Below the pieces are notes generated by a model. The model saw nothing but the letters and a program-made list of their open reading frames with translations. It was not told where the DNA came from and searched no databases. A DNA stretch of 24,795 bases, taken from contig DDHP01000043.1 of the NCBI GenBank assembly GCA_002338145.1, positions 1 through 24,795 on the forward strand, read 5' to 3'. Each line of letters begins with the position of its first letter. Positions within the stretch are counted from its first letter, which is position 1. The translations under genes and the position numbers were made by a program. This document shows positions 6,286 to 14,067 of the stretch, in pieces. Source of the DNA: Deferribacteraceae bacterium UBA1873 (GTDB lineage: Bacteria > Chrysiogenota > Deferribacteres > Deferribacterales > Flexistipitaceae).

Positions 6286-6930
6286 ATGGAAATTTTTTTG
6301 GATACTGCAAATCTTGAGCAAATTAAAGAGATTGCAGAGTTAGGGCTCATTGACGGTGTTACCACTAACCCATCTTTGATTGCAAAAGAAGGAGTGGATT
6401 TCGAGAACAGAATAAAAGAGATTTGTGATATTGTCCAGGGGCCTGTAAGCGCAGAAGTGATAAGTACTGAGGCAAATGCCATGATAGAGGAAGGGTTGCG
6501 TCTCTCTAAGATTGATGAAAATGTTGTGGTGAAAGTTCCTTGTACGGAAGAAGGTTTGAAGGCTACAGGATCTTTGGATGCCAATGGAATAGATGTTAAC
6601 GTTACCCTTGTTTTTTCGCCAAACCAGGCCTTACTGGCATGTAAAGCGGGGGCTGCCTATATAAGCCCTTTTGTGGGCAGACTGGATGATATAGGACATG
6701 ATGGGATGGAAGTTGCCAAAAAGTGCTGTGATTTGATTTTTGAATATGGTTTTGATACTGAGGTTATTGCAGCGAGTATAAGAAATGCTGCTCATGTGGA
6801 GAGAGCCGTATCAATGGGGATTGATATTGCAACAATTCCGTATCAGGTATTAAAACAGCTTATAAAACATCCTTTAACTGATATAGGTCTGGAAAAATTT
6901 CTGGCTGACTGGGAAAATGTCAAAAAGTAA
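6286..6930 (+). CDS. tal: Transaldolase / fructose-6-phosphate aldolase (TalC/FSA family)
   Basis: A 214-aa class I aldolase of the short (TalC/FSA, MipB) transaldolase subfamily, which forms a Schiff base with ketose phosphates. Motifs: FLDTANLEQI at the N-terminus, GVTTNPSL (24-31), the catalytic Lys83 in VVKVP (81-85), and the ISPFVGRLDD loop. Family members act either as transaldolase in the pentose phosphate pathway or as fructose-6-phosphate aldolase; sequence inspection does not separate the two, although most anaerobe homologues are annotated as transaldolase. GGAGG (6276-6280) precedes the ATG. It sits between the YHS protein and the permease with 3-bp gaps. Confidence 0.92.
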   Translation: MEIFLDTANLEQIKEIAELGLIDGVTTNPSLIAKEGVDFENRIKEICDIVQGPVSAEVISTEANAMIEEGLRLSKIDENVVVKVPCTEEGLKATGSLDANGIDVNVTLVFSPNQALLACKAGAAYISPFVGRLDDIGHDGMEVAKKCCDLIFEYGFDTEVIAASIRNAAHVERAVSMGIDIATIPYQVLKQLIKHPLTDIGLEKFLADWENVKK

Positions 6931-6933
6931 AAG

Positions 6934-7983
6934 ATGAAGCTCGTTAATATACAGCTCGATCTGAAAAATACTCTTATCATCATAGGGTTGCTACTTCTTA
7001 TATTTCTGATTTTTAAAATTCAGGAGATATTGGCACCTTTTGCCATATCTTTTTTCATTGCTTATCTGCTGGATCCTCTTGTTGATAAAATGGAGCAGTA
7101 TCGGATAAACAGGAGTTTTTCAATTCTGGTTATATTTCTGCTTATTGCCGGTATTATCTCCGTAGTTTTAATTTTTTTACTGCCTGTGATTTACAGAGAA
7201 ATTATGTTTCTCATTGATAAAATGCCTCGCTATTTCGGCCAACTTATGGAGCTTATTCAGAAATATACACACTCAGACGGACTGGAAATTACGTATTATG
7301 AGGTAGTTAATTTTTTGAAGGGCAAGGTTGGTAATCTTTCTTCGATGTTTTTCCAAACATTTGCTTCGGTCTACTCATCTGTTTCCGGTGTTGTGGGGCG
7401 AATTGTCTCCTATTCTCTTGTGCCGATTTTGATATTTTATTTTTTACGGGATTTTGACAGACTTATGGCAAAGGTGCTGAATCTGGTCGAACAGAAGGTT
7501 TCTTTTGACATTAAACCTCATGTAGCAGAATTTAATTCTATTTTAAGCAGATATTTCAGAGGACAGTTAGCGGTAAGTCTCATTCTGGCTGTACTTTATA
7601 CTGTGGCTTTGCTTATTGCAGGTATTAAAGGTGCTATAGGGATTGGCGTGATTTCTGGTATTTTAAGTATTGTTCCGTATCTGGGATTTCTGGTGGGTTT
7701 TGTTACTTCGCTGATAGCAGCTTATTTCCAGTATTTTGATTTGTGGCATCCGTTATATGTAGTTATAGGTTTTACTGTGGTGCAGTTTCTGGAAAGTAAC
7801 TTTATTACCCCCAAACTTGTGGGTGGTTCGCTGGGACTTCACCCTACGGCGGTTATTTTTTCTCTTATTCTGGGCGGTTATCTGCTGGGAATAGCCGGGA
7901 TGATTATTTCTCTGCCTGTTGCAGCATTTATCAAGGTTGTCCTTATGAACTATTTTTATCCACAGGAGAATACTGTAAGATAG
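6934..7983 (+). CDS. AI-2E family transporter (PerM/YdiK-like permease)
   Basis: A 349-aa polytopic inner-membrane protein of the UPF0118/AI-2E transporter family. About eight hydrophobic segments are visible: two near the N-terminus (12-45), one at about 64-88, then a soluble segment (about 90-145), and the conserved C-terminal block with the SIVPYLGFLVGF motif, VIGFTVVQFLESNFITPKLVGGSLGL (split across two helices) and the ILGGYLLGIAGMIISLP helix. Members include TqsA (autoinducer-2 export) and Na+/H+ antiporter-like proteins; the substrate here is unknown. The gene starts 3 bp after the aldolase and appears to end the rpmH transcription unit. Confidence 0.88.
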   Translation: MKLVNIQLDLKNTLIIIGLLLLIFLIFKIQEILAPFAISFFIAYLLDPLVDKMEQYRINRSFSILVIFLLIAGIISVVLIFLLPVIYREIMFLIDKMPRYFGQLMELIQKYTHSDGLEITYYEVVNFLKGKVGNLSSMFFQTFASVYSSVSGVVGRIVSYSLVPILIFYFLRDFDRLMAKVLNLVEQKVSFDIKPHVAEFNSILSRYFRGQLAVSLILAVLYTVALLIAGIKGAIGIGVISGILSIVPYLGFLVGFVTSLIAAYFQYFDLWHPLYVVIGFTVVQFLESNFITPKLVGGSLGLHPTAVIFSLILGGYLLGIAGMIISLPVAAFIKVVLMNYFYPQENTVR

Positions 7984-8137
7984 CAGTGTTAAGTTTACCC
8001 TGTGAAATGCGTAGCCTATTTCACGAGGGTGCTAAGTACTAAGAAGAGACTAAACCCTTCCCCATTTCACCAATACTCCACTCAACCACTCAACTACTCA
8101 ACCAATCCACCAATCCACCAACACTCCACTTCCGATG
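7984..8137. repeat. Convergent intergenic region with hairpin and CCAAT/CACTCAA-rich repeats
   Basis: This lies between the convergent permease and ClC genes. At 7998-8029 CCCT-GTGAAAT and ATTTCAC-G-AGGG form an 11-bp stem with one bulged base and a 9-nt loop; it has no T-run, but could serve both strands. At about 8068-8130 the plus strand is a degenerate short-period repeat of ACTCAACC / CCAATCCA units with almost no G. An open frame through it (8002-8217) overlaps the ClC gene and is not a credible gene. Confidence 0.6.
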
Positions 8138-9925
8138 TTAAAAATCCGTGGCTACTTTTATATCTTTCTGTTTCAGCATTTCCCTATTGTAAATGTAAAC
8201 AATATCCCGTCTTGTAAGAATTCCAATAAGTTTTTTTTCTTCAAGATTGTTAACCACGGGCAGCATTTCAATATTTTTGAAGCCGATAATTTCTATTGCA
8301 TCAGCTAATGTGTAATTTTCAAGCACAGGGGTAACATCTTTGTCGCATATTTCCCCCGCCACAACTAAGTCTTCCAGTCCTTCCTCAAAGATGAACTCAC
8401 GTATCTCATCAAACTGCAGTACACCAACTAAGGTATAATCCTGCTTTACAACAGGAAAATTGTTGTGTTTTACAGTGGGGATAAAATTCAGAATATCAGT
8501 AAATTTTAAATCTTCCCGGATGACAATGGGATCTTTCCGCATGATTTCTTTTACTTTTATTGTCTGCAGAACCTGCAAAAAAAATTCGCCTTTATGTATG
8601 GGTGAATCGCTGCGTGAATTAACCTGTTTTATATATATTGTATGATTTCTGAGTAAGAGAAACGAAAGTGTACTCACCCACATAGCTGGTACAAGCAGAT
8701 GATAGTTTCCTGTCATTTCACTAACCATGATAATTGTTGATAGAGGCGTGCTTGCAATTCCTGAAAAAAAGCCGGCCATTCCCACGATGACGTAAGCTCC
8801 GGGCTCGGTGACAATTTGCGGCATTACACCTCCAAGAAAAAGCCCGGAAAATCCGCCCACCGATGCTCCTATTACCATTGAGGGGCCGAAAATCCCTGCG
8901 CTACCACCGCTTCCTATACTGAAAGATGTTGTAAGGATTTTGGCTATTATTAGAATCAGTAAAAAAGAGATACTGAGTTGGCTATGCATCCCCAGCTCGA
9001 TCTGCTCGTAGCCCCCGCCGAGAGCCTGAGGAATAAAAAAACCGATAGCACCAGTGACCAAGCCACCTAACATGGGTTTAAAGTAATTGGAAATTTTCAA
9101 CTTCTTAAATACTGCATGTATTCCGTAAAAAGTTTTGATATACAGATATCCGAAGCCCGCACATAGAAATCCCAATAATGTATAACTGATCAGTTCCAAT
9201 GGATTTATGAATCGGAAATCAGGGGTTTCAAATAATGGTTCCCACCCAAACATAGTGCAAAATACCGAATAGGCAATAATTGACGTTATCGTTGATGGAA
9301 GAAGAACTTCATATTCCAAATCAGAGCTTGAATACATAACTTCTGCTGCAAATATAGCTCCAGCCATAGGAGATCTGAATATAGCCCCTATTCCTGCCCC
9401 CATACCGGCGGCAGCTAAGATACGCTTTTCCCTGTCTGTCAGGTGGAGAACTCTTCCCAGGAATGACCCAAATCCGGCGCCGATCTGAGCTATAGGTCCC
9501 TCTCGTCCACCGGAGCCACCTGTGCCTATTGTTATAGCACTTGCTATTGTTTTTATAATGGGAACGTGCCATCTGATATAACCGTTCTTTGTGTGTATTG
9601 CTTCTATTGCTGCATCAGTGCCATGCCCTTCAGCCTCAGGAGCAAATTTAAAAACCAGAAAGCCGCTTAAAAGTCCGCCAAAAGCAGGAACAAAGAAAAA
9701 CAGCCACCGTTTCAGTTCACTGGTGGTATGACCAAACAGAGAAGGTTCCCCAGCCGTTTCAGGAAGCCGCATCCCTATAACATAATCAATAAAAAAGTAT
9801 CCAATACCTTGTAGGAGGATAAAAAATACAATTGCACCTATTCCTGCCACTATACCGACAAGGGTCCCTAAGATGAACCATCTGCCTATGACCGGAAGAT
9901 TGATTCGGGAGAAAAAATTATTCAA
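8138..9925 (-). CDS. ClC-type chloride channel/antiporter with C-terminal CBS pair
   Basis: A 595-aa ClC family membrane protein. Selectivity-filter and gating motifs are GHGTDAAI (100-107), GSGGREGP (137-144) with gating Glu142, and GSAGIFGPS (341-349). About ten further membrane helices span 15-430. Residues 457-515 and 527-590 form two CBS domains (IMRKDPIVIREDL...; ...GILTRRDIV), which in other proteins bind adenosine-containing ligands, including ATP, AMP or SAM. The start overlaps the upstream permease gene by 8 nt, making this the last gene of the metX unit. Whether it is a channel or Cl-/H+ antiporter, and whether the anion is chloride, fluoride or another, cannot be read from the sequence. 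Confidence 0.93.
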   Translation of the reverse strand: MNNFFSRINLPVIGRWFILGTLVGIVAGIGAIVFFILLQGIGYFFIDYVIGMRLPETAGEPSLFGHTTSELKRWLFFFVPAFGGLLSGFLVFKFAPEAEGHGTDAAIEAIHTKNGYIRWHVPIIKTIASAITIGTGGSGGREGPIAQIGAGFGSFLGRVLHLTDREKRILAAAGMGAGIGAIFRSPMAGAIFAAEVMYSSSDLEYEVLLPSTITSIIAYSVFCTMFGWEPLFETPDFRFINPLELISYTLLGFLCAGFGYLYIKTFYGIHAVFKKLKISNYFKPMLGGLVTGAIGFFIPQALGGGYEQIELGMHSQLSISFLLILIIAKILTTSFSIGSGGSAGIFGPSMVIGASVGGFSGLFLGGVMPQIVTEPGAYVIVGMAGFFSGIASTPLSTIIMVSEMTGNYHLLVPAMWVSTLSFLLLRNHTIYIKQVNSRSDSPIHKGEFFLQVLQTIKVKEIMRKDPIVIREDLKFTDILNFIPTVKHNNFPVVKQDYTLVGVLQFDEIREFIFEEGLEDLVVAGEICDKDVTPVLENYTLADAIEIIGFKNIEMLPVVNNLEEKKLIGILTRRDIVYIYNREMLKQKDIKVATDF

Positions 9926-10709
9926 AAAAATCTCCTTTCAGCCTGTCTTTAGAATCAAAAACAGATTTATATGCAAAAAATAGTGAAAAAAGTGAAGCAA
10001 AAGTTATACTCGCCGTTATGATAATCATTATAGCTATTTGATATTTTACAGCCACAAAAGGGTCTGTCCCGGACAAAATCTGACCTGTCATCATTCCGGG
10101 TAAAAAGACCAGGCCCACGCCACTCATATTGGTAATTATCGGCAGACAGGCAGAGCGTATTGCATTAGCAAAAAAAGATTTTACAGACTCAAATGTGGTA
10201 CCACCCAGTGCCAGAATTGTCTCGACATGTTTAGGGTTTGTTTTGATTGCTTCAAGAAATCTATCCAAAGCAAGAGCACAAGCACTCATGGAATTACCCA
10301 GAGCCATCCCCGCAATAGGGATAAAGTACCTGGCATCATACCAAGGATCAGTGCCTACAATTATATAAAGAAAAAATGCCGTAATCAGAAAACCATTGAG
10401 AAAAACAGTTATAAAGATTTTTGGATAAAAGTTAGGAATCGGTATTGCAGATTTTTTGTATATGGTGTGACTGGCAAAAACAGCCATAAATACAAAAACG
10501 AGTAAAATAAGCCAGAAACTGTTTAACCTGAATATATAGATAAGTATAAAACCGGCTATGCTGAGCTGTAAAGTCATTCTTGCTAAAGCGATAAAAAGGT
10601 CTTTAAAAAGATGTAGTTTTAAATAATGATAAATAGCCAGGATTAAGCCTGCCAATGCATACAGTGTAATAAGTGAAGTAATTGAAATATCTAAGATTGA
10701 CTTTTCCAA
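9918..10709 (-). CDS. fetB: FetB/YbbM-type ABC transporter permease (UPF0014)
   Basis: A 263-aa integral membrane protein with about seven hydrophobic helices. Family-typical stretches include ARMTLQLSIAGFIL near residue 43, the GMALGNSMSACALALDR segment, and LPGMMTGQILSGTDP in the second half. FetAB (YbbLM) is an iron-export-associated transporter in E. coli; the plant homologues STAR1/STAR2 are linked to aluminium tolerance. The gene follows the ATPase gene by 3 bp and overlaps the ClC gene by 8 nt. The substrate here is unknown; iron is the default guess from the family. Confidence 0.88.
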   Translation of the reverse strand: MEKSILDISITSLITLYALAGLILAIYHYLKLHLFKDLFIALARMTLQLSIAGFILIYIFRLNSFWLILLVFVFMAVFASHTIYKKSAIPIPNFYPKIFITVFLNGFLITAFFLYIIVGTDPWYDARYFIPIAGMALGNSMSACALALDRFLEAIKTNPKHVETILALGGTTFESVKSFFANAIRSACLPIITNMSGVGLVFLPGMMTGQILSGTDPFVAVKYQIAIMIIITASITFASLFSLFFAYKSVFDSKDRLKGDFFE

Positions 10710-10712
10710 CGT

Positions 10713-11399
10713 TTACTCCATCAGTTTTTTTATGTCACTATCATTCAGAAATTTGTATGTGCTTTTTATCTTACCCTTGTCCATATGGATTTTGATATCG
10801 GCATCCTTTATAAAATTTGCTGAGTGAGCAACCGTTATTATGCCTATATCTTTCTTTATGTCATTTATCAGGTTTAATACTTTTATTTCATTTCCAATGT
10901 CAAGTGCTGAGGTTGGCTCATCCATAAGAAGAAAAAAAGGCTCCATTAAAAGTGACCTTATTATTGCCACCCGCTGTTTTTCACCTCCGGAAAGTTTCCT
11001 TGTGTCCTTATTGAGGTAGGATGAATCCATAGACAGTTTTTCCATGAGTCTGATAATATTGTCTTTGCTCAGATTAATGTTACTGTTTCCCTTTAGTTCG
11101 GTTATTATGCGAAAGTTGTCCATAACTGTACCGTTAAACAATACAGCTTCCTGGTGGAGGTACTGAATTTTTCTGCGTAGTATTTGGGGTCTTAAGTTAG
11201 CTGTGTTTTCATTGTTGAGATAAATTTTTCCTTTGAAATCAACAAGCCCGCTGAGTGCTTTCAAAAAAGTTGATTTACCGGCGCCACTTTTGCCAAATAT
11301 AGCATAGTTGTTTCCGGAATAAAAAATAGCATTTATTCCACTTAACACTACAGTATTTTTAAAGGTAATATCCAGATTTTCCACTGCGAGGGTATTCAT
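10713..11399 (-). CDS. fetA: FetA/YbbL-type ABC transporter ATP-binding protein
   Basis: A 228-aa ABC ATPase with all motifs: Walker A GKSGAGKST (36-44), Q-loop around LHQEAVLFNG, signature LSGGEKQR (136-143), Walker B FFLLMDEPTSALD (155-167) and switch His192 in VAHS. It powers the adjacent FetB-like permease, forming a two-gene transporter without a substrate-binding protein, which fits an exporter. The start overlaps the methyltransferase stop by 4 nt, so it is coupled into the metX operon. Confidence 0.9.
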   Translation of the reverse strand: MNTLAVENLDITFKNTVVLSGINAIFYSGNNYAIFGKSGAGKSTFLKALSGLVDFKGKIYLNNENTANLRPQILRRKIQYLHQEAVLFNGTVMDNFRIITELKGNSNINLSKDNIIRLMEKLSMDSSYLNKDTRKLSGGEKQRVAIIRSLLMEPFFLLMDEPTSALDIGNEIKVLNLINDIKKDIGIITVAHSANFIKDADIKIHMDKGKIKSTYKFLNDSDIKKLME

Positions 11400-12109
11400 A
11401 GTTTTCTTAATATCAAAATTATTTTTTTGTCAGTATAGGACAAAATTTTATCCCCGTTTGTTTCAAGATTTAGTTCATATTTCATATGTTTTGGCAGATT
11501 TAAAAAAGAGTTTTTTATCTTATTGAGTCTTATTTCGGAAGGCATTAGCCGTTTTGCCCACTCATCGAAATCATGCTTTTTATAAATAATTTTTTGGAAT
11601 TCACATCTGAATTTACCGGCAAACATTTCCACCAGCTCTTTTATTGTGTAAGATCTTATATGAGAGCTATCCCTTATAAATTCTATTGTGTTCAGATAAG
11701 CATCATCTTTATCAACAACGCTATCTACTACAATTAGAAAACCTGTTTGCTTTAAAACACGCCCTGCTTCCTGAAAAAACGTATGGGGGTGCTTAAAGTG
11801 ATGTAGGGCAATTCTGCAGGAAACAAGATCAAAAGCTGAATTTTTTACTGGTATATTTTCTGCGGAATTCAGCATCAGCAGAGGATATGGAAAATGATGT
11901 TTAACTTGGTTTAGCATATTTATGCTAATATCTGAAAAGTAGTATTTTTCTGATTTAAAAGCTTTTGCACAATGCCCTGCAGCGGTAGCTATATCCAAAA
12001 CCGCCCTAAATTTTTTATTTGCAAAATATTCAGCCAGTAAATTCAGGTCATCTCCTGTTTTGTGGTCTGAACTTATATAGTAGTTGTATGCAGATTTATC
12101 AAAATTCAT
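11396..12109 (-). CDS. Class I SAM-dependent methyltransferase (YcgJ/UbiE-like)
   Basis: A 237-aa methyltransferase_11-type protein. Motif I is AVLDIATAAGHCAKA (36-50), where the usual GxGxG is degenerate (ATAAGH). The post-motif II/III segment FDLVSCRIALHHFKHP and RVLKQTGFLIVVD follow, then IEFIRDSSHIRSYT, a signature of YcgJ-like relatives (IExxRDxSHxR). The substrate is unknown. It shares one base with the metX stop (TAATG) and 4 nt with fetA. MetX is often paired with MetW, another methyltransferase-fold protein, but this sequence does not look like MetW. Confidence 0.85.
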   Translation of the reverse strand: MNFDKSAYNYYISSDHKTGDDLNLLAEYFANKKFRAVLDIATAAGHCAKAFKSEKYYFSDISINMLNQVKHHFPYPLLMLNSAENIPVKNSAFDLVSCRIALHHFKHPHTFFQEAGRVLKQTGFLIVVDSVVDKDDAYLNTIEFIRDSSHIRSYTIKELVEMFAGKFRCEFQKIIYKKHDFDEWAKRLMPSEIRLNKIKNSFLNLPKHMKYELNLETNGDKILSYTDKKIILILRKL

Positions 12110-13233
12110 TATTCTTTGTTTGCAACCCTTTTTAAAAAATCATTAATAACATCTGATTGTGCTTCAAATTCAAGTAAAAAAGCGTCATGTCCGTAATCAG
12201 ATGTTATGTTTTCCCATTGCACATCCCTATTTAATCCAGACAGGATATCCACCATTTCCTTCGTTTGATAGTTGGGGAATAAAAAATCAGAAGTAAATGT
12301 TATAAAAAGTGAAGTGCAGTTAATCTTCCCCACAGCCTCTTCAAAAGAGCCATATCCGTAGGATATATCAAAGATATCCATTGCTTTTATTATGTATAAA
12401 AAACTGTTTGCATCAAACTGACGGGCAAACTTATAACCGTTATACCTTAAATAGTTTTCAACTTCAAAATATCCGAAAAAATCGTAAATCCCTTCCAGAG
12501 AAGCATATTTACGTCCAAACTTTTTATGAAAAGATGCATCTGACAAAAACGTTATATGACCAGCCATTCTGGCTATAGCCAATCCGTCCACAGGAGGCGT
12601 TTTCCCATAATATTCTCCGTTGTTCCAATTGGGATCTTTCATTATAGACATTCTTGCGACTGTGTTAAAAGCAATTGCCATCGGTGTAATTCTTCCCGCT
12701 GCCGCGATGGGTATAATGGATTTTACCATTTCCGGAAAGGTTATCGCCCACTCCAGAGCCTGCATTCCACCCATAGATCCACCTATGACACTGACAAGTT
12801 TGTTTATACCGAGATATTTAATCAGCCGTTTTTGAAGTTTAACCATATCTTTCACGGTAAATACCGGAAATTTTAAGCCGTAAGGAGCGTTTGTGGATGG
12901 ATCGGTTGAAGCTGGGCCTGTTGTTCCGAAACATGAACCCAGAAAATTTGACGAAATTATAAAGTATTTATTTGTGTCAAGTGGTTTGCCGGGGCCTATC
13001 ATATTTTCCCACCATCCTGGTTTCTGGTCATCAGGGTGATTGTATCCTGCTGCATGATGGCTTCCTGTTAAGGCATGACAAACAAGGATTCCATTAGATT
13101 TGTCTTCGTTTAGCTCCCCATATGTTTCATATGCAATTGTAATTGGGTTTAAAACACGACCACTTTCAAAAAAGAATTCATCTTTGAATGTTACATATTG
13201 AGTTTTGACAAGGCCAACTGAATCATTCTGCAT
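12109..13233 (-). CDS. metX: Homoserine O-acetyltransferase (MetX family)
   Basis: Acylates homoserine in the first committed step of methionine synthesis. At 374 aa it is an alpha/beta-hydrolase of normal MetX length. The catalytic triad is visible: nucleophile Ser153 in GGSMGG (151-156), Asp316 in FTSDFLFP and His349 in YGHDAFLLE. Other family marks are ALTGSHHAAG near 54 and NMIGPGKPLDT. GGGGG at 13239-13243 is the ribosome site. A SAM-I riboswitch lies directly upstream, the classic arrangement for methionine genes. Acetyl versus succinyl specificity cannot be decided by eye, though MetX usually prefers acetyl-CoA. Confidence 0.95.
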   Translation of the reverse strand: MQNDSVGLVKTQYVTFKDEFFFESGRVLNPITIAYETYGELNEDKSNGILVCHALTGSHHAAGYNHPDDQKPGWWENMIGPGKPLDTNKYFIISSNFLGSCFGTTGPASTDPSTNAPYGLKFPVFTVKDMVKLQKRLIKYLGINKLVSVIGGSMGGMQALEWAITFPEMVKSIIPIAAAGRITPMAIAFNTVARMSIMKDPNWNNGEYYGKTPPVDGLAIARMAGHITFLSDASFHKKFGRKYASLEGIYDFFGYFEVENYLRYNGYKFARQFDANSFLYIIKAMDIFDISYGYGSFEEAVGKINCTSLFITFTSDFLFPNYQTKEMVDILSGLNRDVQWENITSDYGHDAFLLEFEAQSDVINDFLKRVANKE

Positions 13234-13238
13234 TAAAT

Positions 13239-13298
13239 CCCCCTGTATAAATGTTAAAGCCCCTCTACAGGGTTAAGAGGCCTTGCCGCTAAGCTCGG
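13239..13298 (-). promoter_or_regulatory. SAM riboswitch expression platform / metX leader
   Basis: Between the aptamer and the metX ribosome site are mutually exclusive pairings. The aptamer P1 3' strand TAAGAG (with CC) can pair with CTCTTA (with GG) at 13279-13274. CCCTGTA (13272-13266) can pair with TACAGGG (13247-13241), which would bury the GGGGG ribosome site. A CCTCT/AGAGG hairpin overlaps the same bases and is followed by CTTTAAC, a weak U-tract. Control may be by ribosome-site occlusion, termination or both. Confidence 0.6.
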
Positions 13299-13410
13299 TC
13301 TCTTATCTTCCCCGTTTAAGGGCGGGATGTAGCACCTGACACCCGTATTAAAACAGATCGGTTGCTGTGGCTTCTCAGGGCCCGTTCCCTCAGCCACTCT
13401 AGATAAGAGT
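13299..13410 (-). ncRNA. SAM-I riboswitch (S box) aptamer
   Basis: On the minus strand the conserved S-box core is present: CTCTTATCTAGAGTGGC, GAGGGAACGGGCCC, GAGAAGCC, GCAACC, GGTGTCAGGTGCTACATCC and the closing GATAAGAG. P1 pairs CTCTTATC (13409-13402) with GATAAGAG (13307-13300). SAM binding normally turns downstream methionine genes off. It precedes metX, and the dense overlaps of the next four genes imply that the ABC transporter and ClC gene are in the same regulon. Confidence 0.95.
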
Positions 13411-13416
13411 GTTAAA

Positions 13417-13445
13417 AAGATAACGTGTTAAGATATGAATGTCAA
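13417..13445 (-). promoter_or_regulatory. Promoter of the SAM riboswitch-metX operon
   Basis: On the minus strand TTGACA (13445-13440) and TATCTT (13422-13417) are spaced by 17 bp and end 7 bp before the aptamer P1, so transcription starts at or just before the riboswitch. The intergenic bases 13446-13527 behind it are AT-rich with ACCAAT-like low-complexity and a TAAGGGGAT direct repeat (13451-13459 and 13490-13498). Confidence 0.82.
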
Positions 13446-13527
13446 CTAATTAAGGGGATTTTGGTGTATTGGTTATTGGTGTAGTAATGTAAGGGGATAT
13501 ACAGCAGTGAGAAAAATGTTTTGATTT

Positions 13528-14067
13528 TTAAGTGGAGTTTAGCAGATACATGCTGTATGCTGCCAGGACTATGCTGTGGGTGATTTTTCCGGCTTTTACC
13601 ATTTCATCAAAGTATGATTGCTGGCACTCTTCAACCTCAATATCTTCAAACATATCCAGATTCATTTTTCCGTCATATTTGCAGCCGGTTGCGCTGTAAG
13701 CAAAGCATCTGTTGCTCATAAATGCAGGGTTTGGATTTATTATACCAAGATAATTAAGTTTTTCAGGAATCAGTCCCGTTTCCTCTTCCAGCTCTCTAAT
13801 GGCAGCTGTTTGCGGTTCTTCCCCGGCTGAGATTGCGCCACCGGGGAATTCTAATGTCGTGCTTTTTGTTCCAATTCTGAATTGCTTTACGAGGACAAAT
13901 TTATTCCCCTTTATTTCAGGGATAATTATGACCCAATCACTGGTATTGACAACAGTAAAGGGCATTGTACTGTTTACTTTACTGAAATTATAAAAGTGGT
14001 GCTCGATCCTGAGTACGTTGTCTGAATACTTAAGTTTGACGCCCTTGGGATGCCAAAACTTATCCAT
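13528..14067 (-). CDS. NUDIX hydrolase, ADP-ribose pyrophosphatase-like
   Basis: A 179-aa NUDIX protein with a perfect GX5EX7REUXEEXGU box at 77-99 (starting GAISAGEE and ending RELEEETGL). The N-terminal strands precede an EFPGG turn; the overall layout matches ADP-ribose/NDP-sugar pyrophosphatases, which cleave nucleoside diphosphates linked to another group. Exact substrate is unknown. The start shares one base with the stop of the Sm-like gene (TAATG), so the two are co-translated. A stretch of 86 bp with a separate promoter divides it from the metX unit. Confidence 0.9.
   Translation of the reverse strand: MDKFWHPKGVKLKYSDNVLRIEHHFYNFSKVNSTMPFTVVNTSDWVIIIPEIKGNKFVLVKQFRIGTKSTTLEFPGGAISAGEEPQTAAIRELEEETGLIPEKLNYLGIINPNPAFMSNRCFAYSATGCKYDGKMNLDMFEDIEVEECQQSYFDEMVKAGKITHSIVLAAYSMYLLNST

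Noticed and set aside
7956..7964. TTATCCACA, a perfect DnaA-box
   Set aside because: A single box within the permease coding sequence, without a cluster or AT-rich unwinding region, so not evidence for an origin.
8002..8217. 71-aa plus-strand open frame
   Set aside because: Starts in a hairpin, runs through low-complexity repeats and then antisense to the ClC gene; there is no ribosome site.
11396..12109. MetW as identity of the gene after metX
   Set aside because: The motifs (HHFKHP, IEFIRDSSHIRS) fit YcgJ/UbiE-like enzymes, not MetW.
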